The notes beneath the pieces are model-generated. The model searched no databases and was not told where the DNA came from. It saw only the letters and a program-made list of their open reading frames with translations. From NCBI GenBank assembly GCA_905339405.1, contig CAJPGC010000054.1:1-39756 (forward strand): a DNA stretch of 39,756 nucleotides, given 5' to 3'. Made by a program: the position numbers and the translations under genes. Below, piece after piece: positions 1 through 6,773 of this stretch (its first letter is position 1; each line of letters opens with the position of its first letter). This stretch comes from an uncultured bacterium (lineage in GTDB: Bacteria; Desulfobacterota; GWC2-55-46).

Positions 1-1
1 G

Positions 2-9
2 GCCGATAA
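2..9 (+). promoter_or_regulatory. sigma-28 (FliA) -10 box, partial promoter
   Basis: The octamer GCCGATAA matches the flagellar sigma-28 -10 consensus exactly. It lies 36 bases before the ATG of the chemoreceptor gene at 46. The -35 element (consensus TAAAGTTT, 11 bases further upstream) would lie outside the window, so only half of the promoter is visible. Chemoreceptor genes are common sigma-28 targets, which makes the match plausible. Confidence 0.55.
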
Positions 10-45
10 TATCTTTACCCCGCAAACAATTCTCCAGGAGGTTCT

Positions 46-2178
46 ATGCGTTTTCTTCAACGTATCAGCATCAGGAATTTCATGCTGACGGTAATCGGCA
101 CGCTCGTAGTCGTGCTGGCGGGTCTTTCGGCGTCAATCGCAATCGACACATGGAGGTACTACAAGGAAACGAGCAGGGTCGACATAGCCAACGAGATGGC
201 CGACAGCCTGCTCGCGGCGGCGGGCTTCGCGGCCAAGGAGCGCGGCTTTACAGCTACGGCTCTTTCCTCGGACAAACCGGCTGAAAGCTCTCTGGTGCAA
301 AAGATCCAGGAAGTCCGCTCGAAACTGGATGAAACGCTCAAAACGACATTCGAGCTGGCCGCTGAATTCAAGGAAGCCGACGGCAGCAACACCCTTTTCA
401 AGTCTTCCATAAAAGAAGTCGAAAGGCTTGAGGGCGAGCTCCAGTCCATGAGGCGCATGGTCGACGGCGAGGTAATGAAAGAAATTAAAAACTACCCCCC
501 TCAGGAGTGGATAAAGTTCATTACCTCATTCATCGACGCGACTTCCGAGGCGAGGCTTTCAGCCTTCGCGTCAAGGGCGCACCGCGATTCCAACCAGCAG
601 GCCCTGAGGATGAACCTCGAGCTCAAGCAGGCCCTCTGGCTCGTGAGCGAATACGCCGGCAGGGAAAGGGCCGCCCTGGCGAGGTTCGTATCGTCCAAGA
701 CACCTGCCGACGAGGCGGCCTTCCAGAAGCTCAACACCTTCAAGGCGGTCGTAGACATCAACCTCAAGCCCATCCTGCGCATAAAGAGCACGAGCGGCAT
801 GGACCAGGAAGTCATCGACGCCTTCTCGAAGATGGAGAGCGTATACCTGGGCAGCTTCGAGGCAGTGCGTAAATCGGTAATGGAAGCCGCCCACACCGGC
901 GCGTACCCCATTACCGGCAAGGAATGGATAGAAAAGAGCAGCGAGGCGATAGATTCCATACTGGCGGTCTCCGCCGCGGTGGGCGCCATGGTCGACAAGC
1001 CCGTGATGGCCGACCTGGCCTCTTCGAAGCGGAACATGATAATAGCGTTCGTGTTCATGCTGGCGGTCATAGGCCTCGGCATATTCTCGATGCTCGTAAT
1101 AAGGAGCAAGGTCGTCCAGCCTATATCCCGCCTCAACGACGCCATCACGAACATAGAGAAGACAAACGACCTCACCCTCCACATCGAAGTGGCCTCCGAA
1201 GACGAGAACGGCCAGATGGCCTCTGCCTTCAACAGCATGATAGGCAAGTTCCACGCGATAGTGAAAGACCTCCATTCGTCCATCGAGCACCTCGCTTCGT
1301 CCTCAGAGGAGCTTTCCGCCTCGGCCGTCCAGATAGCGGGCGGCTCCCAGTCGCAGAGCTCGAGGGCCGCTCAGGTCTCGACCGCTACCCAGGAGATGAG
1401 CGCGACCATCATTGAAGTCGCCAAGAACGTCTCGGGGGCCGCGGACGCGGCGAAAGAGGCGAGCAACGTTGCGGTCAAGGGCGGGCAGATAGTGTCCGAG
1501 TCGATAGTGTCCATGAACGGCATCGCCGAGACGGCCAAAGAGTCCAGCGCCATCATTTCCGCCCTCGGAAACCGCTCCAACCAGATAGGCGACATAGTGA
1601 ACGTCATAGACGACATAGCCGACCAGACCAACCTCCTGGCCCTCAACGCAGCCATAGAGGCGGCAAGGGCCGGAGAGCAGGGCCGCGGCTTCGCGGTCGT
1701 CGCCGACGAGGTCAGGAAGCTCGCCGAGAAGACCATGAAAGCGACGAAGGAAATAGGCGAGATGATAAAGGCCATGCAGGACGAGACCGGCAAGGCGATA
1801 TCCTCGATGCAGGAGGAGGTGCACGCCGTTGAAAAAGGAGTGCGGCTCGCCAAAGAGGCCGGAGATGCCCTGAGCGAAATAGTCAGCAAGGTCGACGTCG
1901 TCACCACGATGGTCCACCAGGTCACGACGGCCACAGAGCAGCAGTCCGCCGCGACCGAGCAGATAAGCGGCGACATAGCCGCGGTGGCGGACGTCATAAA
2001 CGAGACCTCCTCGAGCGCCCAGCAGATAGCCAAGGCGAGCCAGGAGATGGCGGAGCTCGCCTCCAGCCTCAAATCCACAGTCGAGGTCTTCAGGATAGCC
2101 GGTAAACAGCCCGAAGCCGTGGAACAACGGACGAGTTCAAAAGTCGTCCAGCTGAAAAAGACCAGAAAAGCCGCCTGA
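46..2178 (+). CDS. Methyl-accepting chemotaxis protein, NIT-like sensor
   Basis: Transmembrane chemoreceptor of 710 residues that would relay a periplasmic signal to CheA/CheW. One membrane helix lies at about 12-34 and a second at about 330-352. Between them is a helical periplasmic domain of about 290 residues. It has two ERG/RERA-type segments (KERGF near 65, GRERAAL near 205) resembling the duplicated layout of nitrate/nitrite-sensing NIT domains; this assignment is tentative. A HAMP domain follows (about 353-405), then a long coiled-coil signalling domain whose tip carries [20 protein letters not shown] near 528-546. The start is supported by AGGAGG at 36-41. It stands alone with a terminator behind it, far from the che operon at 7436-17222. 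The sigma-28 -10 box just upstream suggests co-regulation with flagella. Confidence 0.93.
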   Translation: MRFLQRISIRNFMLTVIGTLVVVLAGLSASIAIDTWRYYKETSRVDIANEMADSLLAAAGFAAKERGFTATALSSDKPAESSLVQKIQEVRSKLDETLKTTFELAAEFKEADGSNTLFKSSIKEVERLEGELQSMRRMVDGEVMKEIKNYPPQEWIKFITSFIDATSEARLSAFASRAHRDSNQQALRMNLELKQALWLVSEYAGRERAALARFVSSKTPADEAAFQKLNTFKAVVDINLKPILRIKSTSGMDQEVIDAFSKMESVYLGSFEAVRKSVMEAAHTGAYPITGKEWIEKSSEAIDSILAVSAAVGAMVDKPVMADLASSKRNMIIAFVFMLAVIGLGIFSMLVIRSKVVQPISRLNDAITNIEKTNDLTLHIEVASEDENGQMASAFNSMIGKFHAIVKDLHSSIEHLASSSEELSASAVQIAGGSQSQSSRAAQVSTATQEMSATIIEVAKNVSGAADAAKEASNVAVKGGQIVSESIVSMNGIAETAKESSAIISALGNRSNQIGDIVNVIDDIADQTNLLALNAAIEAARAGEQGRGFAVVADEVRKLAEKTMKATKEIGEMIKAMQDETGKAISSMQEEVHAVEKGVRLAKEAGDALSEIVSKVDVVTTMVHQVTTATEQQSAATEQISGDIAAVADVINETSSSAQQIAKASQEMAELASSLKSTVEVFRIAGKQPEAVEQRTSSKVVQLKKTRKAA

Positions 2179-2193
2179 TCTGACAGATACCCC

Positions 2194-2235
2194 AAAAAAG
2201 CCCTGCCCCTTGAAAAAAGGGCAGGGCTTTTTTTA
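2194..2235 (+). terminator. Rho-independent terminator after the chemoreceptor
   Basis: A stem of AAAAGCCCTGCCCTT-type sequence pairs with AAGGGCAGGGCTTTT around a short A-rich loop and runs into a T tract. It closes the monocistronic chemoreceptor transcript. Confidence 0.9.
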
Positions 2236-2253
2236 ATCCTTGCCCGTCCTTCC

Positions 2254-2282
2254 TTGATAAAATCGGGCTTTTTTGTTACGAT
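2254..2282 (+). promoter_or_regulatory. Putative sigma-70 promoter of the RseC-like gene and smpB
   Basis: TTGATA (2254-2259) and TACGAT (2277-2282) are separated by 17 bases. A start about 7 bases further would fall at the ATG at 2291. That gene has no Shine-Dalgarno sequence, so the mRNA could be leaderless. The -10 match is only fair. Confidence 0.4.
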
Positions 2283-2290
2283 TTATTATT

Positions 2291-2725
2291 ATGGAAGAGC
2301 ACGGTACGGTAGTACAAAAAAAAGAGCGCACGGTCGTCATAAGGGCCGAAAGGACGACCTCCTGCGACAACTGCGCCTCGAAGAAGTCCTGCCACAGCGG
2401 CGTGGGCGCGGACAATGAGATACTCATCGAAGCCGAGGACCTCCTCGGCGCGAAAGTAGGCGACCGCGTGGTATTCTCGGTAAGCGCGGGTTCAGTCCTG
2501 AAGGCCGGGATGCTCTTGTACCTCGCCCCGATAGTGAGCTTCATTGGCGGCGTCGTGCTCGGGCAGACCGTAATAACCGGCGCGCTCCCCGGGTATAACG
2601 CCGACCTCGTGGCCGGGGTGACCGGTGTCGTTTTCCTCGCCCTTGCTTTCCTGGGCCTCAAGGGTTACGGCGCGCTCTCCGAGCGCAAGGGGTCTATGCG
2701 CCCCAGGGTCCTGAGGGTGGAATAA
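2291..2725 (+). CDS. SoxR-reducing system protein RseC family
   Basis: Small inner-membrane protein (144 residues from ATG 2291) of the RseC/MucC family, which in other bacteria modulates sigma-E or the SoxR-reducing Rsx/Rnf complex. The N-terminal part has the family cysteine cluster CDNCASKKSCHSG at about residues 28-40. Two hydrophobic segments follow (about 77-97 and 101-123), then a basic tail. A TTG at 2273 is in frame but gives a poor extension, so ATG 2291 is preferred although no ribosome-binding site precedes it. Its stop codon abuts the smpB start codon, so the two are cotranscribed and probably translationally coupled. No rsx/rnf genes are in the window, so the partner is unknown. 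Confidence 0.78.
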   Translation: MEEHGTVVQKKERTVVIRAERTTSCDNCASKKSCHSGVGADNEILIEAEDLLGAKVGDRVVFSVSAGSVLKAGMLLYLAPIVSFIGGVVLGQTVITGALPGYNADLVAGVTGVVFLALAFLGLKGYGALSERKGSMRPRVLRVE

Positions 2726-3187
2726 TTGGCGATAGACATAGTAACTCAAAACAGAAAGGCCTTTCACGACTACTTCATCGAGGAGACCTTCGAGGCCGGG
2801 ATAATGCTCACCGGCACCGAGGTCAAGTCGTTGAGGGCCGGCAAGGCCAACCTGAAGGACAGCTACGCCCGCATAAAGGACGGCGAGATATTCCTCCTCA
2901 ACACGCACATAAGCCCGTATACCCAGGCCGACGGCTTCAAGCAGCACGACCCCGAGAGGACCAGAAAGCTCCTCCTCCACAAAAAGGAGATATTAAAGCT
3001 CCTGGGCAAAACACGGGAGAAGGGCTACACGCTGGTGCCCACGAAGATATACTTCAAGGACGGCAAGGCAAAGGTCGAGATAGGCCTGGCGAAGGGCAAG
3101 ACCTCGTACGACAAGCGCGACTCGATAAAGGCGCGCGACGTCAAGCGTGAGATAGAAAAGACAATGAGAAACAGGAGCAAGCAGTAA
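2726..3187 (+). CDS. smpB: SsrA-binding protein SmpB
   Basis: RNA-binding partner of tmRNA in trans-translation, which rescues stalled ribosomes. It is 153 residues, the usual length. Family hallmarks are visible: N-terminal [35 protein letters not shown] at about residues 30-47, the KILKLLGKT segment, and a basic C-terminal tail ([16 protein letters not shown]) that is disordered until it enters the decoding centre. It begins with TTG immediately after the TAA of the RseC-like gene, with GGGTGG just upstream as a weak ribosome-binding site. The tmRNA gene ssrA starts 61 bases downstream, the common smpB-ssrA pairing. Confidence 0.97.
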   Translation: MAIDIVTQNRKAFHDYFIEETFEAGIMLTGTEVKSLRAGKANLKDSYARIKDGEIFLLNTHISPYTQADGFKQHDPERTRKLLLHKKEILKLLGKTREKGYTLVPTKIYFKDGKAKVEIGLAKGKTSYDKRDSIKARDVKREIEKTMRNRSKQ

Positions 3188-3189
3188 TC

Positions 3190-3218
3190 TTTCTAAATGT
3201 CCGCTCTTGTGTTACAAT
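3190..3218 (+). promoter_or_regulatory. Possible ssrA promoter
   Basis: TACAAT at 3213-3218 is a fair -10 hexamer, with a weak TTTCTA 17 bases upstream. Transcription would begin about 24 bases before the mature tmRNA 5' end, compatible with RNase P processing. Cotranscription from smpB is equally possible. Confidence 0.3.
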
Positions 3219-3248
3219 ATCAAGTAGGGTTTCGGTTCTTTGACAACT

Positions 3249-3604
3249 GGGGGCGACTGGCTTCGACGGGACGGTCTGAGTCCGGGTGAAGCATGCCGAG
3301 TTAACTATCTTCTCGTAAAAAAAGGTAGGCAAACACAGTCGGCAACGACTACGATTACGCCCTGGCTGCCTAAAAACCGGCCAGCGTCCGGCATACCTTT
3401 TCCTGCGGGGTTTGCTGGACGACAATAAGCAGGATGGCCTCTGGGGCTAGGTCCGAAGGACCTGGGGGCGAGACCTAACCGGACTGGCTTCCCGGAAACT
3501 TGCCTGCAGAGAGCCGGGGAGCGAGACTCCATCTGTGGGCTAAGCATGTAGAAGAAACGGATAAGCGTTTCCGGACGTGGGTTCGATTCCCACCGCCTCC
3601 ACCA
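3249..3604 (+). ncRNA. ssrA: Transfer-messenger RNA (tmRNA)
   Basis: Single-piece tmRNA of 356 bases. The 5' end GGGGGCGACTGGCTTCGACG and 3' end GGTTCGATTCCCACC...CCTCCACCA form the tRNA-like acceptor stem (GGGGGCG with CGCCTCC, one G-T pair). Discriminator A and CCA are encoded. The tag reading frame begins with resume codon GCA at 3329 and ends at TAA 3371-3373. It encodes ANTVGNDYDYALAA, with the usual YALAA degradation signal. The gene lies directly behind smpB. An intrinsic terminator starts one base after CCA. The DNA further downstream repeats pieces of this 3' end. Confidence 0.97.
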
Positions 3605-3654
3605 GTTTATAAAAAAAGGGACCGGCGTTTTTGCCGGTCCCTTTTTTTATAAAC
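3605..3654 (+). terminator. ssrA terminator (22-bp perfect stem)
   Basis: Left arm 3605-3626 and right arm 3633-3654 are perfectly complementary over 22 bases around a GTTTTT loop. The right arm carries T7. The arms are A/T-rich outside and GGGACCGGC inside, so the hairpin works in both directions. The symmetry continues outward: an inverted, degenerate copy of the tmRNA T-arm lies at 3658-3672. Confidence 0.92.
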
Positions 3655-3734
3655 TATGGGCGACGGAATCGAACGGCTCTCTCGCGCCGAGCAGCGCGAG
3701 GATGAGGGCGAGCGGGAGCGAGCCCGTAAGCGAG
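3654..3734. repeat. 81-bp direct repeat, copy 1
   Basis: Identical to 3840-3920. The copy starts at the edge of the ssrA terminator. It opens with GGGCGACGGAATCGAAC, an inverted and degenerate match to the tmRNA T-arm (GTTCGATTCC plus flank). It contains the perfect hairpin CTCGCGC-cgagca-GCGCGAG. Open frames across it have no recognisable product. Of the 417 bases between ssrA and the next gene, 3735-3780 shows nothing recognisable. Confidence 0.9.
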
Positions 3735-3780
3735 AGAGACTGGCCTCGGAGCGAGACGCGGGAGCGGCGAAGCGGAGAGC

Positions 3781-3836
3781 GATTCCCGCCGCCTCCATCA
3801 AAATGGGGATCGGCTTTTTGCCAGTCCCCTTTTTTT
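3781..3836 (+). repeat. Degenerate copy of the ssrA 3' tail plus terminator
   Basis: GATTCCCGCCGCCTCCATCA at 3781-3800 resembles the last bases of tmRNA (GATTCCCACCGCCTCCACCA) with two substitutions. As after ssrA, a terminator hairpin follows: GGGGATCGGC at 3805-3814, TTTTT loop, GCCAGTCCCC at 3820-3829, then T7. It is a second, decayed unit of the tail-plus-terminator arrangement. The rest of a tmRNA is absent. Confidence 0.8.
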
Positions 3837-3839
3837 AAC

Positions 3840-3920
3840 CTATGGGCGACGGAATCGAACGGCTCTCTCGCGCCGAGCAGCGCGAGGATGAGGGCGAGCG
3901 GGAGCGAGCCCGTAAGCGAG
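3840..3920. repeat. 81-bp direct repeat, copy 2
   Basis: Perfect copy of 3654-3734, offset by 186 bases, again starting at the edge of a terminator hairpin. Together with 3581-3654 and 3781-3836 it makes a two-unit tandem array of tail, terminator and repeat. Confidence 0.9.
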
Positions 3921-3935
3921 GCTCGCAAGGCCGTG

Positions 3936-3964
3936 TTGCGCGAAATCAGACTTTTTGCTATATT
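3936..3964 (+). promoter_or_regulatory. Putative sigma-70 promoter of the methyltransferase gene
   Basis: TTGCGC (3936-3941) and TATATT (3959-3964) are separated by 17 bases. The predicted start lies about 50 bases before the ATG at 4022. Confidence 0.5.
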
Positions 3965-4021
3965 CTTCAAAGACACTCAACGGGAGCGGAACATCCATAT
4001 CATTTACCCTTAGGAGGGGAT

Positions 4022-4714
4022 ATGGAAGAGTACTTCAACGAGCACACTCCCGTCTATGAGCTCGAACGGTTCAGGGCCGCTTTCGAGTTCATGAAGGAAA
4101 ACGCCGCTCCCGGAAGCACCTGCATGGACATAGGCTGCGGGGCGGGCAACGTGCTCGAATACGTCAAGAACGAGCTTTCTTTTTCAGTAAGCGGAATGGA
4201 CTTCGCCGAGAATTACGTTGCCCAGGCCGCGAAAAGATGCGGCTGCGAGATACTGAAAGGCTCCATCCTCGACACGGCGTTCATCGACGGGATAAAAAAA
4301 CAGTACGATTTCGTCCTGATGGGCGCCATCCTCCACCACCTCGTCGGCAAAACAAGAACAGGTTCCGAGGAACTGGCGCGCTCGGCCGTAAGGAACGCGC
4401 TGAAGCTCCTCAAGAAAGGCGGCCATCTCGTCATCATAGAGAACGCCTATTCCCCCGCATTCCCCATGGACGTCATCTTCTACGTCAAACGCTTTATGAC
4501 CGGCTTTTCCAACAGGAGGGTATCTTTTCTCAACGGCTGGAACAACATCGGCGCGCCTGTCATCTCTTTTTACACGGACGAGAAATTAAGAAGAATGATA
4601 CCGGCGGAGATCGTAAAAGACGAGTCCATCGACTACCCTGACCTGAGCCCCGTCTGGAAGCTGGCAGGGATAAAAAAGGCGAGCTGGGTCACTTATATCT
4701 GCAAAAAGAGCTGA
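4022..4714 (+). CDS. Class I SAM-dependent methyltransferase
   Basis: Soluble protein of 230 residues with the Rossmann methyltransferase fold. Motif I is MDIGCGAGNVLEY (about residues 37-49), the acidic post-motif is GMDFAE, motif II lies around YDFVLMGAILHHLV, and LLKKGGHLVIIEN is the post-II strand. The C-terminal third (VKRFMTGFSNRRVSFLNGWN) is a variable substrate-recognition region, so the acceptor cannot be named. ATG 4022 is chosen because AGGAGGGG lies just before it (4012-4019); the open frame extends upstream into the 81-bp repeat, which is not coding. It is monocistronic behind its own promoter. The neighbouring minus-strand gene converges on it with only 13 bases between. Confidence 0.85.
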   Translation: MEEYFNEHTPVYELERFRAAFEFMKENAAPGSTCMDIGCGAGNVLEYVKNELSFSVSGMDFAENYVAQAAKRCGCEILKGSILDTAFIDGIKKQYDFVLMGAILHHLVGKTRTGSEELARSAVRNALKLLKKGGHLVIIENAYSPAFPMDVIFYVKRFMTGFSNRRVSFLNGWNNIGAPVISFYTDEKLRRMIPAEIVKDESIDYPDLSPVWKLAGIKKASWVTYICKKS

Positions 4715-4727
4715 AAGCGCGCTGGGC

Positions 4728-4970
4728 CTAAGCCTTTTCCTTCTGAAGCTTCTTCAGGCCTGAAAGCTCCCTCAATACCTTAACCCGCCACGGTATCGAA
4801 AAGAGGAAGGCGGCCAGGGCTCCGGCGGCAAAGGCGAGGATGAGGACTATGACCAGAGAGGCTGAGAAGGACCAATTGAAAAAATTGACGCTTACGGGCT
4901 GGGAGTTCTGGAGCGCGAAAACCGCCGCCAGCGCCATGAGGAGAACGGCTATCGCCATTACGAATCTCAT
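4728..4970 (-). CDS. LapA family inner-membrane protein (DUF1049)
   Basis: Small membrane protein of 80 residues. It has two hydrophobic helices (about 3-21 and 37-60) separated by the family motif ALQNSQPVSVNFFNWSF. A basic cytoplasmic tail that may form a short coiled coil follows (VLRELSGLKKLQKEKA). In Escherichia coli LapA works with LapB in regulating lipopolysaccharide assembly; no lapB is in the window, so the role is inferred from family only. ATG at 4970 is preferred over an upstream in-frame start because AAGGAG sits about 6 bases before it. It is transcribed away from the PagL-like gene. Confidence 0.85.
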   Translation of the reverse strand: MRFVMAIAVLLMALAAVFALQNSQPVSVNFFNWSFSASLVIVLILAFAAGALAAFLFSIPWRVKVLRELSGLKKLQKEKA

Positions 4971-5065
4971 TTTCAGCTCCTTTCGCGAAGCGCTTTTTTC
5001 TGCCGCCTCCACTCTCAATAGCATCAACCTGGCCCGCTTGTCAAGACGCGCCGCACGAAGCGGCC

Positions 5066-5093
5066 TTCACATATTTTTTTATTGGGATATAAT
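5066..5093 (+). promoter_or_regulatory. Putative sigma-70 promoter of the PagL-like gene
   Basis: TTCACA (5066-5071) and a perfect TATAAT (5088-5093) are separated by 16 bases. Transcription would start near 5100, about 54 bases before the CTG start codon. Confidence 0.55.
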
Positions 5094-5153
5094 TTCATTG
5101 GCCGGCGGCCTTTTGTCCACGCCGGCGGCACAATTAACACGGAGGGAAAAAGC

Positions 5154-5591
5154 CTGAAGCCGAAAAAGACCTTACTTACCCTTTTTGCCGCGGCGATTTT
5201 GTCTGCCCTGCCCGCGGCCGCGTCAGCGGAATTGTCGATAGGCTACGCTCAGGACGTCATCCATGTACCCGGGACGAAGGCAGCCATCGTAAGATATGAC
5301 CACAGGCCCACGAGGCTCGGCGGGCAGGCCATGTACTGGGACGGCGGCGACGGCGAGAACATCTCTTTCGGGGTTGATTTCGACCTGCTCCCTTCGAAGG
5401 TCTTCGACCTGAACCTTGGCGGGGTGTACATAGCGAGGACGCACCTTATAAATGGCACCAACTTGAACTTCTCCATAGGGCTCGGGGTGAACCTCGGGGA
5501 GCGCGTGCGCCTCCAATTCTCGCATTTTTCCAACGCGCACGCGAGAAACAACGAAGGCTGGAACTTCGCCGGGGCCTTGGTGAGGTTTTAA
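5154..5591 (+). CDS. PagL-like outer-membrane lipid A deacylase, CTG start
   Basis: Exported protein of 145 residues: signal peptide to about residue 25 (KKTLLTLFAAAILSALPAAASA), then alternating beta strands ending in aromatic F, as in a small outer-membrane barrel. The C-terminal FSHFSNAHARNNEGWN resembles the His-x-Ser-Asn active-site strand of the lipid A 3-O-deacylase PagL family (here H124, S126, with E134 as possible third residue). The Glu spacing is shorter than in the Pseudomonas enzyme, so activity is not certain. GGAGG at 5141-5145 sits 8 bases before CTG 5154, and the signal peptide begins exactly there. No ATG, GTG or TTG lies at that position. It could alternatively be an uncharacterised barrel protein. 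Confidence 0.6.
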   Translation: MKPKKTLLTLFAAAILSALPAAASAELSIGYAQDVIHVPGTKAAIVRYDHRPTRLGGQAMYWDGGDGENISFGVDFDLLPSKVFDLNLGGVYIARTHLINGTNLNFSIGLGVNLGERVRLQFSHFSNAHARNNEGWNFAGALVRF

Positions 5592-5608
5592 GAGATTTAT
5601 TGCCTGTC

Positions 5609-5653
5609 AATCCCGTTCCGCTGTTTTTGCAAGCATGATTGCGGAACGGGATT
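5609..5653. terminator. Hairpin between convergent genes
   Basis: AATCCCGTTCCGC (5609-5621) pairs perfectly with GCGGAACGGGATT (5641-5653) around a 19-base loop. It lies between two converging genes and probably ends transcription, but neither side has a T tract. Confidence 0.45.
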
Positions 5654-5672
5654 TAAAACGAGGAAGGCCCTT

Positions 5673-5903
5673 TCAGGCCGCTTTCTTTGTGGTCCCGTAA
5701 TGTTTCCTGAGCCTGCTCGTCAGGTGCACGAACTTCTTTCCTAGCCTTCTCAAGCCTTGAGGCCCGGAACCGTGCTCGATGTCGGCATAAGCCTCGGCAG
5801 AGGCGCCTTCTTCTTCCCGCAAGGCCTCGTAATGTCCCGGCGAGACGACCTTGGCGAGCGTGCCGGTTTCATCGAACTTGCCTTCAACCCTGTCTTCTGC
5901 CAT
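5673..5903 (-). CDS. Small basic hypothetical protein
   Basis: Protein of 76 residues not recognised as any family. The first half is acidic (GKFDETGTLAKVVSPGHYEALREEEG), the second half strongly basic (GLRRLGKKFVHLTSRLRKHYGTTKKAA). There is no signal peptide, membrane segment or cysteine. A perfect AAGGAGG lies 6 bases before ATG 5903, so it is probably translated. It follows the helix-hairpin-helix gene by 14 bases and shares its promoter, so a nucleic-acid-related role is conceivable but unproven. Confidence 0.6.
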   Translation of the reverse strand: MAEDRVEGKFDETGTLAKVVSPGHYEALREEEGASAEAYADIEHGSGPQGLRRLGKKFVHLTSRLRKHYGTTKKAA

Positions 5904-5917
5904 CTTTGCCTCCTTCT

Positions 5918-6133
5918 TTAGGCGGCTTTTCTATCATGACCACTGAAAAAGGCCCCATGCTCCTTGAGGAGCTCTATCGACTTCTGCGAGAAGCCAGGTA
6001 CGTTTTTTACGTCCTCCCATGTCCTGAAGCACCCGTGCTCGTCCCTGTATTCAAGGAAGAACCTGGCCCGCTCAACGCTTATCCCTGTCCTGGCCAATTC
6101 CTCAAGGCCGGCCGCATTAAGGTCTAATGGCAT
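5918..6133 (-). CDS. Small helix-hairpin-helix protein, ComEA-like
   Basis: Protein of 71 residues made almost entirely of one helix-hairpin-helix module. It begins LDLNAAGLEELARTGIS and ends VKNVPGFSQKSIELLKEHG, the spacing seen in ComEA/helix-hairpin-helix motifs that bind DNA non-specifically. There is no signal peptide, so it is probably cytoplasmic rather than a DNA-uptake receptor. ATG 6133 is chosen because GAGGGGG lies 6 bases upstream; a TTG at 6148 is in frame. It is the first gene of a two-gene unit with the small basic protein. Confidence 0.72.
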   Translation of the reverse strand: MPLDLNAAGLEELARTGISVERARFFLEYRDEHGCFRTWEDVKNVPGFSQKSIELLKEHGAFFSGHDRKAA

Positions 6134-6172
6134 GGCAAACCCCCTCAATGATATTAACCGCCTCTATTAATG

Positions 6173-6200
6173 ACTATAGGCCCGTCATAAGCGGTGTCAA
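6173..6200 (-). promoter_or_regulatory. Sigma-70 promoter of the helix-hairpin-helix gene
   Basis: On the minus strand a perfect TTGACA (6200-6195) is followed after 16 bases by TATAGT (6178-6173). The start would lie about 33 bases before ATG 6133. Confidence 0.7.
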
Positions 6201-6213
6201 GAAGGCGCAGGCA

Positions 6214-6245
6214 AAAACCCCTTGTTTTACAAGGGGTTTTATTTT
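6214..6245. terminator. Terminator-like hairpin in a divergent intergenic region
   Basis: AAAACCCCTTG (6214-6224), loop TTTTA, CAAGGGGTTTT (6230-6240), then ATTTT. The structure looks like a bidirectional terminator, yet it lies between two divergently transcribed genes, only 12 bases before the GTG of the YkuK-type gene. Confidence 0.7.
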
Positions 6246-6250
6246 AGAAT
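6222..6250 (+). promoter_or_regulatory. Possible promoter overlapping the hairpin
   Basis: TTGTTT (6222-6227) and TAGAAT (6245-6250) are 17 bases apart. The implied start falls on the GTG at 6257, which would give a leaderless message. The -35 element is part of the hairpin. Confidence 0.35.
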
Positions 6251-6256
6251 CACAGG

Positions 6257-6754
6257 GTGGACCAACACGGCTCCCATAATTTTCAGGAATTCATAAGCCC
6301 CTCCCAGGGCCCAGTTTCCTTTGACGAGATGTTCGGCGTCATCGTCGAGTACATCAGACAGGTGCCGGACCAGGCCTACAACCTCATCATCGGCACTGAT
6401 TCATTTCTGAACAGCGAAACTCTTTTCGTAAGCGCTGTCATAATCCACAGGGTCGGCCACGGCGGCAGGTACTTCTACAGAAAGAACCCCCGCCGGAAGA
6501 TGGACAACCTGAAGCAGCGCATCTTCTACGAGGCTTCGATGAGCATCGAGCTTGCCTCCATCGTGAAGACCAGGCTCGACGAGTCGGGCCTCGGCAAGCT
6601 GCCTGTGGAGATACACCTGGACGTCGGCGAAAAAGGCGAGACAAAGGAGATAATCCGCGAGCTTGTCGGAATGGTGACGGGCTCGGGTTACGCCGCGAAG
6701 ACAAAACCGGCCTCCTTCGGCGCGAGCAAGGTCGCCGACCGCCATTCGAAATAA
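6257..6754 (+). CDS. YkuK family ribonuclease H-like protein (DUF458)
   Basis: Cytoplasmic protein of 165 residues, full length for the family. It shows the conserved opening FISPSQGPVSFDEMF, LIIGTDSF (first acidic residue of an RNase H-like fold), VSAVIIHRVGHGGRYFYRK, and later IHLDVGEKGETKEIIRELVGMVTGSGY, with the DVG acidic residue. The family is named from Bacillus subtilis YkuK; its substrate is not established. GTG 6257 is the only start consistent with family length. There is no convincing Shine-Dalgarno sequence, and a promoter-like pair upstream would place the transcript start at this codon. It stands alone. Confidence 0.85.
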   Translation: MDQHGSHNFQEFISPSQGPVSFDEMFGVIVEYIRQVPDQAYNLIIGTDSFLNSETLFVSAVIIHRVGHGGRYFYRKNPRRKMDNLKQRIFYEASMSIELASIVKTRLDESGLGKLPVEIHLDVGEKGETKEIIRELVGMVTGSGYAAKTKPASFGASKVADRHSK

Positions 6755-6773
6755 CCCCCCCTAACCGCTTTCC

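Noticed and set aside
571-1290. Long minus-strand open frame inside the chemoreceptor gene
   Set aside because: Its translation is Tyr/His/Gly-rich with no known domain. It mirrors the codon bias of the real gene.
3240-3245. Perfect TTGACA just before the tmRNA 5' end
   Set aside because: A -10 box at the right distance would lie inside the mature tmRNA. It cannot drive ssrA and is probably chance.
3655-3690. tRNA gene on the minus strand, suggested by GTTCGATTCC
   Set aside because: The flanks do not form a T stem and no anticodon or acceptor arm follows. It is only an inverted fragment of the tmRNA tail.
3656-4013. Open frames running through the 81-bp repeats
   Set aside because: They read repeated DNA in several frames, give Arg/Glu-rich low-complexity peptides, and lack ribosome-binding sites. 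The methyltransferase frame only becomes credible from ATG 4022.
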